From Apoda limacodes (Eukaryota > Arthropoda > Insecta > Lepidoptera > Limacodidae), in the NCBI GenBank assembly GCA_946406115.1, contig OX291545.1, forward strand, positions 27,151,153 to 27,215,152: a stretch of 64,000 nt of DNA. Direction: 5' to 3'. The first letter of the stretch is position 1. Each line of letters starts with the position of its first letter. The notes under the pieces were generated by a model, which was not told the origin of the DNA, ran no database searches, and worked only from the letters and a program-made list of their open reading frames with translations. Both the position numbers and the translations under genes were made by a program. Below, in pieces: positions 1-11,089 of this stretch.

Positions 1-1240
1 CAAAATCATTTACCTCACAAAGACGTAAATAAAAAACACATTACAATAACTCAATTAACAGTAATTGGTTTTTTTTTTCATTTTCAATTCAAATTTATCA
101 CATTTTCATTGAAATTTCAACGAAGACCACACGATAAGAGAAATACAACATTTTTATAACCGACTCGCACGACACGCAGCAGGTGCCAAAAATTAACTGT
201 AAATGGAAAAGTCTTTACTGCGCTGATTATCACGGAACACGCTATTAAGATAAAGTCATATTGTGATAAATGTCAAGCTGCGTTCCGAAACCAAACCTAG
301 AGGAAAAAAGTCATTACAACAGAAAGTCAAAATTATAAACCTGACTATGTAACGGCCACCACCAGGTTGCTTTATTGTCAAGTTTAAATTATTTACTTTT
401 TATTATCTCCTTTTAGTGTAAATATTAAAATTAATTTCCAAAAGCAAATTATTATATTCTGGACAAAGGATACGACATCTAGGTAGTTTATACATAGGTA
501 TATAGATCTTAGAAACACATAAATCAATGTATTTTTGTTCAGACATCTTGAACAAAGGGCAAACACTCTTTTATATACCGAAACTGTTTTTGCCCTTTCT
601 TCAAGATATCTGAAAAATTATGGCTATATTTTTGGCTAAATTATAAATATACAAATATATACAAAATTGTTTTGGAATGCATCCTAAGATGATATGTCCA
701 ATAATGTTCATGTCAAGCATTTGTAGAGTCGTGAGATGCTGATACGAAATGATTTGGTGTGAAGTCACACTGTGAGAGCGTGGGCTGCACCCCAGGACTC
801 TGAGCAAGGGACAAGGTTTTGTGGATGCTGCCAGGTTGAAATGAATACTAGCTCAACAAGCGTTATTTTGTAGTGTACTGTATTAAAACTGGCTGTGTTC
901 GTGTATTTACACTTTGTGTGTTTACTTTCTAGATGCTCTACTTAATTTACTTGTCTATTTTCTAAGTCGGTAAAAATCAGTTGGTCCCGAAATAATTTTC
1001 ACAGATTTGAATTCAGTTTCGGATTTAAGTTTTAATACAAGTCTGTGTAGATCTAGCCTATACTCGTAAAATGGGCCAGTCTAAGAATTGCAGTATTTCG
1101 GATTGAATGTCCCCCTCAAACTTAAGATGGAATGCTTCGTATCTTCTGACTACGTTACTTTTCTGCTCAAAACGTAGCCATGATAGGTACTGTTTCTATT
1201 GCAAACAGCTAAGGTAGTGGAAATTCAAGCGAGACTGTAT
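1..1240. other. AT-rich DNA, nothing assigned
   Basis: I see no coding region, RNA gene or clear repeat. Short open frames here are low-complexity and lack recognisable motifs. Confidence 0.5.
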
Positions 1241-1246
1241 TAAATT

Positions 1247-1768
1247 GTTTTTATACCATATAGGTGCCAAACAACCTTGCGGTCCACCTGATCCAGGGGC
1301 ATCACTCGCGCGTTGCCGACCCTTCGAAAATTGAATAACTTCTCTCTTGATGAACCCCATACTGTAGGTCTTAAAGAAAATCTTTACAAGGAGCTCACTC
1401 CACAGCCTAAGCGTTCGCGGGAGGATTTGTTTTTGAAACCGCACTGTACGAGGCCATTTGGGCTCTAAGGTATGAGGATAAATTCCCCGCCAATGGCGAG
1501 CGGTGCCGCCAAAAAAGTAGCCGTGAGCATCATTTCGAACAATTCCTCATAATACACTCCATTATACAAGCGTATACCGGGAGTACACACACAGGGAGGC
1601 AAAGTTTCTCCTCAGACTTAAGGGTTAGACTTAGGGTACGGCTTGCAAATTTGGGATCGTCGACAATTTTCACAGCCCGTCGCTAAGCCGAGTCAAACGG
1701 GCCAAGCTTGTATCCGGTTGCACTCGCCTATATACGCAGAACTTTATATGTGTCTTTGTAGGTTTAAA
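1247..1768 (-). mobile_element. LINE-A copy 3, 3' segment (inverted relative to its 5' segment)
   Basis: Read on the minus strand this matches the C-terminal coding part and 3' tail of the LINE-A copy at 11090-14345 (its ~13800-14340). Recognisable stretches include the counterpart of the DSVQRRAVRIV region near 1650-1700, the NELPAKFF region near 1380-1400 and the FLKGRQRASDAP region near 1300-1330. Part of the 3' untranslated tail is missing: about 40 bases between the gene end and the ccacctgatcc stretch are shortened. The coding frame is full of stops, so this is an old, inert copy. It directly abuts a plus-strand 5' segment at 1769. Confidence 0.85.
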
Positions 1769-1965
1769 ACGGACCGAGTTTTCCCGACTTAATCTCCGCC
1801 CTGGGAGGCTGAACTGCCAACCTGTATAAATTCTCTGAAGTAGTAGTCGTTCCAGAGAAGGAGATTGGGGTGGATCGGCTACTTCAACAGAGAGGGATCA
1901 AGGTTCCTTCTGCCCGTCGTGCCAGCAACCCTATTATCTGTGCTGAGTTTAAACAGTTCTAAAAA
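1769..1965 (+). mobile_element. LINE-A copy 3, 5' leader segment in opposite orientation
   Basis: This matches the LINE-A 5' leader at about 11090-11290 in plus orientation: it shares ttaatctccgccctgggagg, the agtagtagtcgt stretch, ggctacttcaacagag and the gccagcaaccctat stretch. It is joined to the minus-strand 3' segment with no unexplained spacer longer than about 10 bases. Such a 5' inversion with an internal deletion is the known outcome of twin priming during LINE insertion. Confidence 0.8.
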
Positions 1966-2148
1966 TATATAATATTATAATATAATATATAGTTATAATA
2001 ATATTTAAAAAATAGCTATAAATATCTATTCGAATATAATAGTTTAAACCGTCGGTCCATGATGGCTCAGAGCACCAGGCACTAAAGCATTTATTATACT
2101 GATTTTAGTCACCGTGTCAAGGAAAAATGGAAAGGCCCTCTATTTGGG
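1966..2148. other. AT-rich spacer before the tandem array
   Basis: It begins with a run of alternating A/T (about 1962-2040) followed by unassigned sequence. No gene is seen. Confidence 0.5.
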
Positions 2149-3156
2149 GTTAACCTCTTCAGCGCATTTCACTAGCCTCACAAAGAGGAAATGCAGCCGG
2201 TAGGATGGGTACTTATAGAGTTTATATATCCAGTTAACCTCTTCAGCGCATTTCACTAGCCTCACAAAGAGGAAATGCAGCCGGTAGGATGGGTACTTAT
2301 AGAGTTTATATATCCAGTTAACCTCTTCAGCGCATTTCACTAGCCTCACAAAGAGGAAATGCAGCCGGTAGGATGGGTACTTATAGAGTTTATATATCCA
2401 GTTAACCTCTTCAGCGCATTTCACTAGCCTCACAAAGAGGAAATGCAGCCGGTAGGATGGGTACTTATAGAGTTTATATATCCAGTTAACCTCTTCAGCG
2501 CATTTCACTAGCCTCACAAAGAGGAAATGCAGCCGGTAGGATGGGTACTTATAGAGTTTATATATCCAGTTAACCTCTTCAGCGCATTTCACTAGCCTCA
2601 CAAAGAGGAAATGCAGCCGGTAGGATGGGTACTTATAGAGTTTATATATCCAGTTAACCTCTTCAGCGCATTTCACTAGCCTCACAAAGAGGAAATGCAG
2701 CCGGTAGGATGGGTACTTATAGAGTTTATATATCCAGTTAACCTCTTCAGCGCATTTCACTAGCCTCACAAAGAGGAAATGCAGCCGGTAGGATGGGTAC
2801 TTATAGAGTTTATATATCCAGTTAACCTCTTCAGCGCATTTCACTAGCCTCACAAAGAGGAAATGCAGCCGGTAGGATGGGTACTTATAGAGTTTATATA
2901 TCCAGTTAACCTCTTCAGCGCATTTCACTAGCCTCACAAAGAGGAAATGCAGCCGGTAGGATGGGTACTTATAGAGTTTATATATCCAGTTAACCTCTTC
3001 AGCGCATTTCACTAGCCTCACAAAGAGGAAATGCAGCCGGTAGGATGGGTACTTATAGAGTTTATATATCCAGTTAACCTCTTCAGCGCATTTCACTAGC
3101 CTCACAAAGAGGAAATGCAGCCGGTAGGATGGGTACTTATAGAGTTTATATATCCA
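2149..3156. repeat. 84-bp tandem array, 12 exact copies
   Basis: The unit starts gttaacctcttcagcgcatt and ends tatagagtttatatatcca. Twelve units fill exactly 1008 bp and I could not find a single difference between units by eye. Because 84 is divisible by 3 and one minus-strand frame has no stop, the array creates a 321-codon open frame repeating a 28-residue unit (RLVKCAEEVNW... SYRLHFLFV); I regard this as a by-product, since nothing else supports a protein. Each unit has a short dyad, gcattt...aaatgc, about 31 bp across. Homogeneity suggests recent amplification, gene conversion, or an assembly effect. Confidence 0.97.
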
Positions 3157-3740
3157 ATTAATAAAATATTGACATTCTTTTAGTTTAATATTGAGGTTTT
3201 AACTGTATTTTTGGGTGTGGATTTTTTTATACTTATTATAAGTTAAATACAAGTAGTATACTGACCTAATTAAAAATAAATCAAATAAATAGTTAATATA
3301 AAAATAGTTAATCATATATTATAACTAAAAGTTTAATTTTCAAAGTACGTCACCATGTCACAATCGTGTAAAACGTGATAGGTTAAGCCACACGCCGACA
3401 GCAGACAAATTTTAATAACAAGATTTAAATTTCAAATTTTAATAACAAGTTTTAAATTTCATTAATCAAACTATTTACTCTACAGTTAATGAGCTAAAAC
3501 TGATTGGTTGCAATTTGTTTTGAGCCAGTTAAAATTGGAAAAAAATATTGTAAAAAATTAAATGTTATTAGTTTTTTTGTTAAGCTACAAGTTAATTACA
3601 ATAACGAGGAATCTTCTTTAATGTCTAAATTAGAATTTAAAGAAAAATTTATTAATTGTTTATACATGATGCAGATTACAGAAAGGGAGATAAAAACAAA
3701 AGTATGGCAAATATTAATTGTTTGTTATACCTCCTTTTGC
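3157..3740. other. AT-rich DNA, nothing assigned
   Basis: A lysine/isoleucine-rich open frame of 119 codons starts at 3504 and runs to 3863 on the plus strand, but it has no motif I recognise, spans a hairpin, and fits chance in very AT-rich DNA. Confidence 0.5.
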
Positions 3741-3743
3741 AGT

Positions 3744-3796
3744 ATAGTATTATATAGTCTGTGCTCGTACCCTGGCCACAGATTATATAATACTAT
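3744..3796. repeat. 20-bp inverted repeat with 13-base loop
   Basis: The left arm (3744-3763, atagtattatatagtctgtg) and right arm (3777-3796) are complementary except for one position. The loop is ctcgtaccctggc. The stem extends one more pair outward. This could be a miniature element remnant or a small-RNA hairpin; I see no promoter or conservation evidence for the latter. A similar arm-like string occurs near 53986-54006. Confidence 0.75.
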
Positions 3797-3799
3797 ATA

Positions 3800-4600
3800 T
3801 GTGTTAGCTTTTAAGTTTTTTTTATTTTCATTAGCAGAAATTACACTAAATAAATGGTTCTAGTTTGGAAGTTAATAATTTCTAAGTAATTAAACACCCC
3901 AAGAGAAAAGTCGCAACAAACCTTTAATTAATTTTTAAAAACCCATTCATTACATATACACAATAGAAGTGTGGAAAAAATATATTCTTAGACGCGTGTA
4001 TGTATGTACCCTTTAATAAATTCTATCTTAATTTCATTATAGAAATGTGCGCTTTATCATTTTGTATCTGTGTTTTAATTTTTGTTTGATGTTATTACAG
4101 GTTTTAAAAGGTAATAACCCTTTTCGTAAAAGATATGTTATATAATAATAATATAAAAATAAAATTTGAATTTAGAATTGTTAGAAAATAAAAATCACCA
4201 TAGGTCGTCCCAGGCAGCAAAAAGAATGGCTATTATTAATTACTTGACAGATTAGGATCACTGGCTGGTTAACATGAAAACTACAAAAATGCATTTTATT
4301 CAAATTGAAAAAAAAAAACTCTTGTTAGTTCGAGGTATGTTCTATGGACTGCGTTATATATAACCTCACAAAATAGGCTACACTTTAGAAAGAGGGGAAG
4401 CTAATGTGCTGCAAATACCTGTCTCTTTTCTGTTAAAACATAACGTTAGAAAGAGACAAGAGACTTTACTTTTAAACATTTAATTCACTACACTTAAGAA
4501 GTTATCAAAATATACTTTTACCGATAAACCTAACTCATAAAGATCTTTGATAATTTTATTTGAAAAACGTGCAAGTTTCTTCATTGAGTTATTTATTAGA
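3800..4600. other. AT-rich DNA, nothing assigned
   Basis: I see no gene or repeat family I can name here. Confidence 0.4.
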
Positions 4601-4604
4601 ACGA

Positions 4605-4740
4605 TGTTTGCTATAAATAATAGAAAATTACAAGTTTCACCATAGATCATTATCCTTAGCGAGCTTTAACAGGCAACCTTTAATACCTGTTGTATGATAA
4701 AGCCTTACATTGTGTACAGTGTTGATTACTTCTAAATTAA
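4605..4740. repeat. Dispersed repeat, copy 1 (pair with 9470-9620)
   Basis: It shares aataatagaaaattacaagt followed by a gcgagctt stretch with 9478-9535 in the same orientation, and weaker similarity continues about 80 bases further. The family is unknown to me. Confidence 0.6.
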
Positions 4741-4907
4741 TATTTACTCGGGGTTATTTTCACGTAAACCATTTTAAGTTTTATTACTGATGTTCTTTTT
4801 TCAGTTGAGTTTACGATCATGCTTAAATTAAAAACGGACGGTGCTTAAAAAACTCAGAGGAGAAGGCCTAGTCTTCAGAAACTGCGTTTTAATTTTTAAA
4901 GGCCGTT

Positions 4908-5210
4908 TGGACGGTGGTGGCCTAGCATAGAGGTTTCCATTGCGCCTCGCGTGCTACAAGGCGGACGTTCAAGCCCGGTATGCAACAATCATTTCTTTTC
5001 TGAATTTATTAAGTACATGGATTATATTTACACCACTGGATTTTCGGTGAAGGAGTTATCTTGAAGAAACCTGCATGAGTCAAAAAAAGACGTGTAAGAA
5101 AAAAGAAGTTCACAATCCGCATTGGTCCCGCTGCGCTTGTGGTCTATGGCCCAAATCACCCTCGGTTAGGATAGGCCCAGTGGGGACATATGAGGCTGGT
5201 AAGAAAAGAC
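4908..5210 (+). mobile_element. tRNA-derived SINE, copy 1
   Basis: The head is tRNA-like: an A-box-like tggtggcctagcatag at about 4915-4930 and a B-box-like gacgttcaagccc at about 4964-4976, spaced as in a tRNA promoter. The body shares with the second copy (22343-22625) the stretches aagtacatggatta, ggcttttc/ggattttc then gtgaagga, and gaaacctgcat, and ends with a cccaaatcaccctcg stretch. The head would be transcribed by RNA polymerase III, and mobility would depend on a LINE in trans (family knowledge). A 72-codon open frame inside it (5075-5293) is incidental. Confidence 0.75.
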
Positions 5211-5384
5211 GGAAAAGGAAAAGACCGTTATTTTTTCGGATACTCCGACAAACCAAGAAGCGGAATAAAACCTTATCTATTTCTTTGTCGTAAGCTATGT
5301 AAAAAATTAAATAATATTTAATTTAATGACAAATATTGTGTCTATTTTATATCTTAGAACTAAGTATAGGTTACTTTTGTTATG

Positions 5385-5480
5385 TCTCAAAGTCAAAGTC
5401 AAAGTCAAAATGGTTTATTCAAATAAGGATTTTACAATCACTTTTGAATCGTCAAAGTTATAAAATATTATTTTTTGAAC
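5385..5480 (+). repeat. Dispersed repeat with (GTCAAA)n head
   Basis: Three to four tcaaag hexamers (5390-5409) lead into ttattcaaataaggatttta, cttttgaatcgtc and a taaaatattattttt end. The same sequence forms the outer arms of the inverted repeat at 30713-31744, where both arms carry the gactttgacttt motif. It is probably the end of a dispersed element. Confidence 0.65.
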
Positions 5481-5612
5481 CCTCCCACCTTCCTGCCGGT
5501 TCACAATGTTGTTGATGAAATAATATGTAAGTGTATGTCAGGTATTAAAACCGTCGTTTATGTTGAAAATAACGTCCTTTGTAGTAATTCTTTAACTGAT
5601 GCTATTTATGTA

Positions 5613-6950
5613 CAGTATCTGTTGTAGTAGTCTTGCCGGAGAAGGAGACCGGTGTAGACCCGGCTACTACAACAGAGAGGGATCAGGGACCCATCCGCCC
5701 GCCGTGTCAGTAACCGTATTATCAGTGCCGAGTTTCGGCTGTTCTAGTACCGTGCCTTTAGATCTCTTAGCTGTCTGAGCAATGAATCCTCATATTAAAA
5801 AATTGCAGTAAGTAAAAGAGAGAGTTTTTTCAGCGACTACTCCATACACATTTATTGTGGATGTTTGTGTGTGTATTTACGCCAATCTTAACGCAGTCCA
5901 CCACCATCTTGAGACTTGAGACCATTATTTTTCTAACGAAGACGCAGATATCCTGCCCGGCTGATACGTACGTTATCCCGGCTACAAACTCGAGCACAAT
6001 TTTTTTAGTCGTGCCGGTGTATGTATGTTCGTCCGCGAGTATATTTACTGTCGCCGCCTTCATAGCCTTGAAGACAGGGACCTGTCAATATTACAAATGC
6101 GCGTAGATCACGGCGGCCACGTTCAAACCTGTGCGTGGCTTTACAGGTCTCATAGCGGTGACACGGACGTAGCTCGAATCGTCACGCACCTGAGTTTAAC
6201 GGCTGATAAAGTTCTAGAGTAATATTCCACAGCAGAATTAGTTATTTTGGGAGAATTGAACGCCTAGCATCGTTAGTGGCTCAGTTCTCGAACCTATAAC
6301 TACGCAGGGATATCTGCTCATAAATTTGCTCTGACCTATAGATTCTTCCAGCTGGTACGTTCTCTAATGACAACATCAGATATAGAGGACCATATGAGCT
6401 TCTGCTGACTATACATCCGGACGGATATTCCATTTCTTGGCTCTTCGGACCAAGTGTCATGCACACAACCCGATCTATCTGAGCCAACTATTTGGCCTCG
6501 TGTGTGGCATTATAAGTCAGCAGGCTTGGATGGATTGCGTTAGTTTTATGCATTGTACGCGTGGAGGCAGCTCTGCTTTAGCTCAGAAGACCCTGACGTC
6601 CAGCCGCACAGCCGCAGTCACTGAAACAATCCTTGGTATGGAATCATTTATTCCTAACCCGCGAGCTGCTGGGGTCAAAAACGGCCGTAGTTTAATCGGT
6701 CTTGCAGAGAAGGTGAAATATTTAAGCAAACGTCGTACGAGGCTTGGACCACTGCTCGTAATTATAAGTTTTCGAATATTTCTGAGTTAAAACGCAAATT
6801 AAATGCTGCCTCGAGGTTCATTAAGAAAGCAACTGCCAGAGCTAAATTCCAATTCATCGGCAACATAGGTGGGCAAGTTGCGAGCTATTCATCTGGGAGT
6901 CGTGCTTTCTGGTCGCTTGCTAAAGCTGCCCGATTTTCAGAGGGGAATAA
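5613..6950 (+). mobile_element. LINE-A copy 2, 5' leader and endonuclease half, degenerate
   Basis: It matches LINE-A copy 1 from about 11165 to 12560: leader (agaaggagaccgg, ggctactacaacagag), then the endonuclease region (QISCPADT, VDHGGH, YRSHSGDTDV) and the linker (PNPRAAGVK; later ARAKFQFIG and SGSRAFWSLAKAA in another frame). It has many stops and frameshifts. It ends near 6949 just after the lysine-alanine-alanine stretch, with 9 inserted bases before a final gaggggaa match, so the reverse transcriptase half is absent. Its value is that it keeps the frame across the site where copy 1 has lost 2 bases (near 11676). Confidence 0.88.
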
Positions 6951-7910
6951 TGCTATAAAATAGAAATCAGTTTAATTAGCACCCTTTTGATATTTGATAA
7001 GCTAAAATATATAATAAAAAAAAAGTTTACTACCTTATTAGGTAGTAATTCTTATTAGAATTTGATGAAATTGCAATTTGATTATGATGCAAATTTTTAA
7101 AAGTGATTGTGTGTGTTCACTCTTAGAGTTCACTTGTCATTTCCCATTAAATCTATTATATTACTTAATGTATCTTCAGTAGGAACTTTGAAATCTAAGC
7201 TTTTTTTATCTTGGCTATCATTTCGGGGGTTGGCTTAAAGCTCGTACAGTTTGTAGAAATGCATTGTTTTGCCAATAATGCTGCATTTAAGTAAATTAAT
7301 TCAGTGACCAATGAATTTTGTTATGTATATGTTGTAATTAAATAAAATTGTATCGTCAGCAAATAAAGGTTATATAAAAAAAATTAAACAGTGCTGAACA
7401 TTCAAGAAAAAGAATTTCTTTATTTTTCTAAATTACAAAACTACAGATTGGGTACTACAGCTCTTCACATCTCACAGTCGACAATATGCTTTGTAAATAT
7501 AATATTTTTATCAGGGCTCATCCAATTTTGGAATTCGTCTTTTGATTCCCATTGGTTTCTATATTTTTATCCCGGTACACACAAATAAGAGCGAGAAGCG
7601 AATGGATTAGGGAAGTCCCCACACCAAAAACATTACAAAACCTTAAATACAATACCTACTTATGATTATAGAGAAGCCATAGACATTGAGTGACTAGTAA
7701 TGGCTAGAGTTCCGTTAATTTTCTACGCAAACCATTTTTATGTTCTGTAATTGATACTTAACTTAACTTAACTTATAAGAATGCTTTACTATCATTTAAA
7801 ATTTATTTCAAGCTAAAATATGCATTATACTGAAAGTGAAATGACCATTACTTTTGTTTGTGTAGGATCGTAATATTGTATGCTATTGTAATAATAATAT
7901 TGTACTAATC
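6951..7910. other. AT-rich DNA, nothing assigned
   Basis: I see no gene or named repeat. A 65-codon open frame at 7391-7588 shows no motif. Confidence 0.4.
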
Positions 7911-7915
7911 TAGAC

Positions 7916-8150
7916 GGCATGATTTTGATTCCGTGGAGGATGGAGCGGCCCTTAGTATGGGATGCTACTTGCGTTGACACCCTGGCACCGTCACATCTTC
8001 AAGGAACACAGAGTAGAGCTAGTGCGACGGCGGACTCTGCAGAAGTCATCAAAAGGCGGAAATACACACTCTCGACAATGGGTATGTATTTGAGCCTTTT
8101 GGGGTCGAAACCTTAGGACCGTGGGGGAAAAGAGCCAAAAAAAATTTTCG
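7916..8150 (+). pseudogene. Retrotransposon ORF C-terminal fragment, frameshifted
   Basis: The plus-strand frame from 7919 reads IPWRMERPLVWDATCVDTLA followed by PSHLQGTQ and EVIKRRKYTL, then stops; from about 8085 a second frame continues VFEPFGVETLGPWGK. The order W-D-x-T-C-x-D-T-L-A, then KRRKY, then the phenylalanine-glycine-valine-glutamate-threonine-leucine-glycine-proline-tryptophan-glycine motif is what I remember from the C-terminus of reverse-transcriptase ORFs scattered through invertebrate genomes; I cannot name the clade. A frameshift lies at about 8080-8085. Only about 75 residues remain, upstream domains are absent, and no tail is visible, so this is a dead fragment. Identification rests on memory of the motif. 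Confidence 0.6.
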
Positions 8151-8435
8151 ATCTTTATTTCTGTAGTGACTATATTTCTAGTGGCCGATTAGAATAAGAA
8201 GTGTAGAAGTAACTCTAGAATGTGATTTTATGTTATTGTAATATGAATTTAGCTTAAATTATTATTATTATTTTCCTTCTATAGCAGTGGTAGTTTATCT
8301 TAACATGCAATAAGTTGTACGATGTACATTAGGTCCGTTGAATAAAATATTTAAACTTTAAATAACTAACAATTAAAAAAAGGGGCGGTGTAATGACGGT
8401 CGCCCCTGGGCGACTAAAAATCACACTACGCCACT

Positions 8436-8582
8436 GTCTTCAAGAAAGAAGTTATTAGATTTTTGAAGGGTCGGCAATGCGCAAGTGCTACCCTTGGAGT
8501 TTCAAGCATCCATAGGCTACGGTGACCGCTTACCATCAGGCAAACCGTAAATTGTTTGCCACCTTAGCGGTATAAATAAAAA
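8436..8582 (+). mobile_element. LINE-A 3' tail
   Basis: It carries the end of the coding region (aagaagttattagatttttg, agggtcggcaa), then the ggctacggtgaccgcttacc tail, ttgtttgccaccttag and ggtata followed by A-rich sequence. It is 5'-truncated, as expected for LINE insertions. Confidence 0.9.
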
Positions 8583-9465
8583 TCTTGTGCCTATCTTGGC
8601 CCTAGCTATTTCTTCTATCTCGCCCTCTACTCTACTCTTAGTGCTGACTAAGTAAAACTAAGTTACATTTGTTCCAAATTTCAGCTTAAAATATTTGACA
8701 CATTTAGTGTGAAAAAAGTAATGAAACGAACAGACAGACAGAAAACCTATTGTCAATATATTGTGGATTGTGCCACTTTTTTAAGCAAGCTGTACCTTAC
8801 TTGTACCCTTTAATTATTACATCAATATTGTAACTTTATCACCTGTAGTATACCTTAACATTCCCTTAAACACAGTTATATTCTCATGTTAATTGTTAGA
8901 GAGATCGTAAGCTTTATGACATTAAGAAGTTAATTACTTAGTAAGTATACTTGCGGCACCTTTGATTTAAAGAACGATCATTTTGCATATTACACGCAGT
9001 TCATGTGTCCATAAAGCATCTTCACTTGCATCTAACGTAGCGGTAACTTAACTTGGAATATAAGTATAACAAAATAACTCATACATTATCGTTAGTGCGA
9101 TGCTTTTTAATGTTATTGTGTGCGTGCCAAATAAAAGTTTGGGGGCGCCTCATTGTAGATACGCATGCTCGGCGCTCAGTACTAGGTACAAACTGCGGCC
9201 ACTAAGGACACCTGACCGAGTGCCAGTTCATTTGAAAAGCATAGTAAAAGAAAAAAAATGGTGCTACCAGTACATAAGTGTCAACAGAACTGAAGCAATA
9301 TATAATAACCCTTTGAGTAGGTATTGGATATAGAAACACATTAAAGTTTCTTACCATATGTTTAATAAAAATTAATTAAGTTGGTTTACATCATTAAACA
9401 TGACCATTGAATGCAAATAAGTTGTGTGTTAAAAATTATTAACAAGTAAGAGAGGAGCACTTCTA
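8583..9465. other. AT-rich DNA with a possible repeat-tail remnant
   Basis: Around 8655-8760 the run ccaaatttcagctt ... cgaacagacagacagaaaac resembles the 3' parts of dispersed repeats found elsewhere in this window (25370-25740). No gene is seen. Confidence 0.4.
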
Positions 9466-9469
9466 GCAA

Positions 9470-9620
9470 GCTTTGCAATAAATAATAGAAAATTACAAGT
9501 TTCACATTACACTGTCTGCAGCGAGCTTGAACGGCCTACGGTAATAGTTATTGCAGAAAGCTACACAGCTTGTAATTAAGTGTTGAAGCTTTCTGTTTCC
9601 AAATTAGTATTTTATTTAAA
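9470..9620. repeat. Dispersed repeat, copy 2 (pair with 4605-4740)
   Basis: It shares aataatagaaaattacaagt and gcgagctt with the copy at 4605-4740 in the same orientation. The family is unknown. Confidence 0.6.
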
Positions 9621-10730
9621 CTTAATATCTTTACTACTACTACAAGGCTAATTAAATTACAAAATTACAATTTTACTTTTACAAATACATAGATACTTTC
9701 TACACCAAAGTTTCCTTTTTGGTTTTTGTACCCACATTGCGAATCATGTCAGTAATGGGTACTTACCTAATAAAACGTCGTCGTCGTTTAAACTGAAAGA
9801 TTGCTGAACGTAGGCCTCCCCCATATGTCTCCACAACGGCCGGTCCTGAGCCGCCCGCGCTATCGCGCAAAGAAACACCAAGCATAGCTCGCTGAGCGTC
9901 TCTAAGCTTAGTTAAGAGGCCTACATTAAAACTTGTTTAATCATAATTGAATTATTTATGAAATAAAAAATGGACGAAATAATATGGGATTAGCCATTTT
10001 GTATTTTGAAAAACTAATAAATGACATGAATCTAGCATCCCCGAAAACCCAACAGAACAATTTTATCAAAATCTAAGAGTTCTTTAGAGGACAATGGTCG
10101 AGAAATCCATCGATTGGGATATCGATAAAGCAAATACATCTATTGTTTCTTTGTCTGTCTATCTTTCTGTATAGTTGAACGGGTGGCGATTTCACAGTTT
10201 TATACACAGTCTAACTTAAAAGTTTAAATATGATGCATGTTTTATCTTGATATCCCGCTTAGAAGCCGAGTTATACCTAATAAACTACCTTACAATAATA
10301 GTTATTGGTGTATTCAAATTGAAAGGGCAAAGGCTTCTACTTATTTTAAAAAATAATCAGAATGACTGATATATCAACACATAGCCCTAACTATAAATAG
10401 GTCTAGAGACTTAAAAATTTACTCAGAAGATCCTGTTATAAGGCAAGCAGGCATTAAGAAAGGATTTTGCGAATTTGATCATCTAAAAAGGTAAAAATAA
10501 ATTGGTATTTGATCTTTAAGTTGCAAATCAAGATTGACGTGTTTCACCGTTTGTAGAAAGTCATCCTATAGAGGGCAAAATAGGGGATGATAATTTGTAG
10601 AAGAATTCCAATATTATTGTATTAAAAACCATAATCAGTCAAAATCATTCTTTTTTTTTAGTGTCTACGCGTTCAAAGTCGTGGGAATAGGCTAGTATAA
10701 GTATATAATAGTAAAAAAGACCGGCTACTC
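9621..10730. other. AT-rich DNA, nothing assigned
   Basis: A perfect TATCGATA octamer occurs at 10130-10137, but I see no gene beside it. The remaining sequence has no recognisable feature. Confidence 0.4.
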
Positions 10731-10734
10731 GTTG

Positions 10735-10960
10735 ATGTCTTTTATATGATTAAGAGAGGTAGGGCACTGCAAGTACTCGCTCGCTCGAATAAGCTGCCCG
10801 AACAAATAAAGCGGGGCATAGCGAGTACTTGCTCGAATGAGCGGCCCGAACTGGGGAAGTACCTCCACCTTACAGAAAACCGCGGCCACAATAACACTAA
10901 CATTGAGTAGTGTTGTGATCCTGGCGGTGAGTAAGGTTGCCAGAGCTCTCTCTTTGAGGA
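10735..10960 (+). repeat. GC-rich dispersed lepidopteran-type repeat upstream of LINE-A
   Basis: The block contains two imperfect direct copies of a gcgagtact/gctcgaat/gagcggcccgaac motif (about 10765-10800 and 10818-10850) and then aagtacctccaccttacaga. I remember this string as part of a common lepidopteran repeat whose 3' tail resembles that of LINE-A. It may be an independent fragment or part of the LINE-A leader; the boundary at about 10960-11090 is unresolved. Confidence 0.5.
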
Positions 10961-11089
10961 TTCGCTGCGCGGACAGCGGAGGACCGGCGGTGCTTGTTGC
11001 TGTCATTGCTCGGCGTAGACGCGGCGTGCTGGTTCGGCGGTCAGGGAGACCTGATGAAACGGCTGACCGCTGGCCGCCCGCAGGTTGAA

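Noticed and set aside
2140..3105. 321-codon minus-strand open frame as a repeat protein gene
   Set aside because: It is the consequence of a stop-free frame in an 84-bp tandem unit; there is no start context, promoter or non-repeat coding sequence.
3504..3863. 119-codon plus-strand open frame
   Set aside because: It is rich in K, I and N as expected from AT-rich DNA, spans a hairpin, and has no known motif.
5075..5293. 72-codon lysine-rich frame
   Set aside because: It lies in the body of a tRNA-derived SINE and its flanking sequence.
8285..8434. A hAT-like MITE bounded by cagtggtag and ctacgccactg
   Set aside because: The right end resembles a hAT terminus but the left partner matches only weakly, and no 8-bp target duplication was seen.
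10725..11088. Open frames on both strands in the GC-rich block upstream of LINE-A
   Set aside because: Long frames on both strands of GC-rich DNA are expected by chance, and the block is a dispersed repeat or LINE leader.
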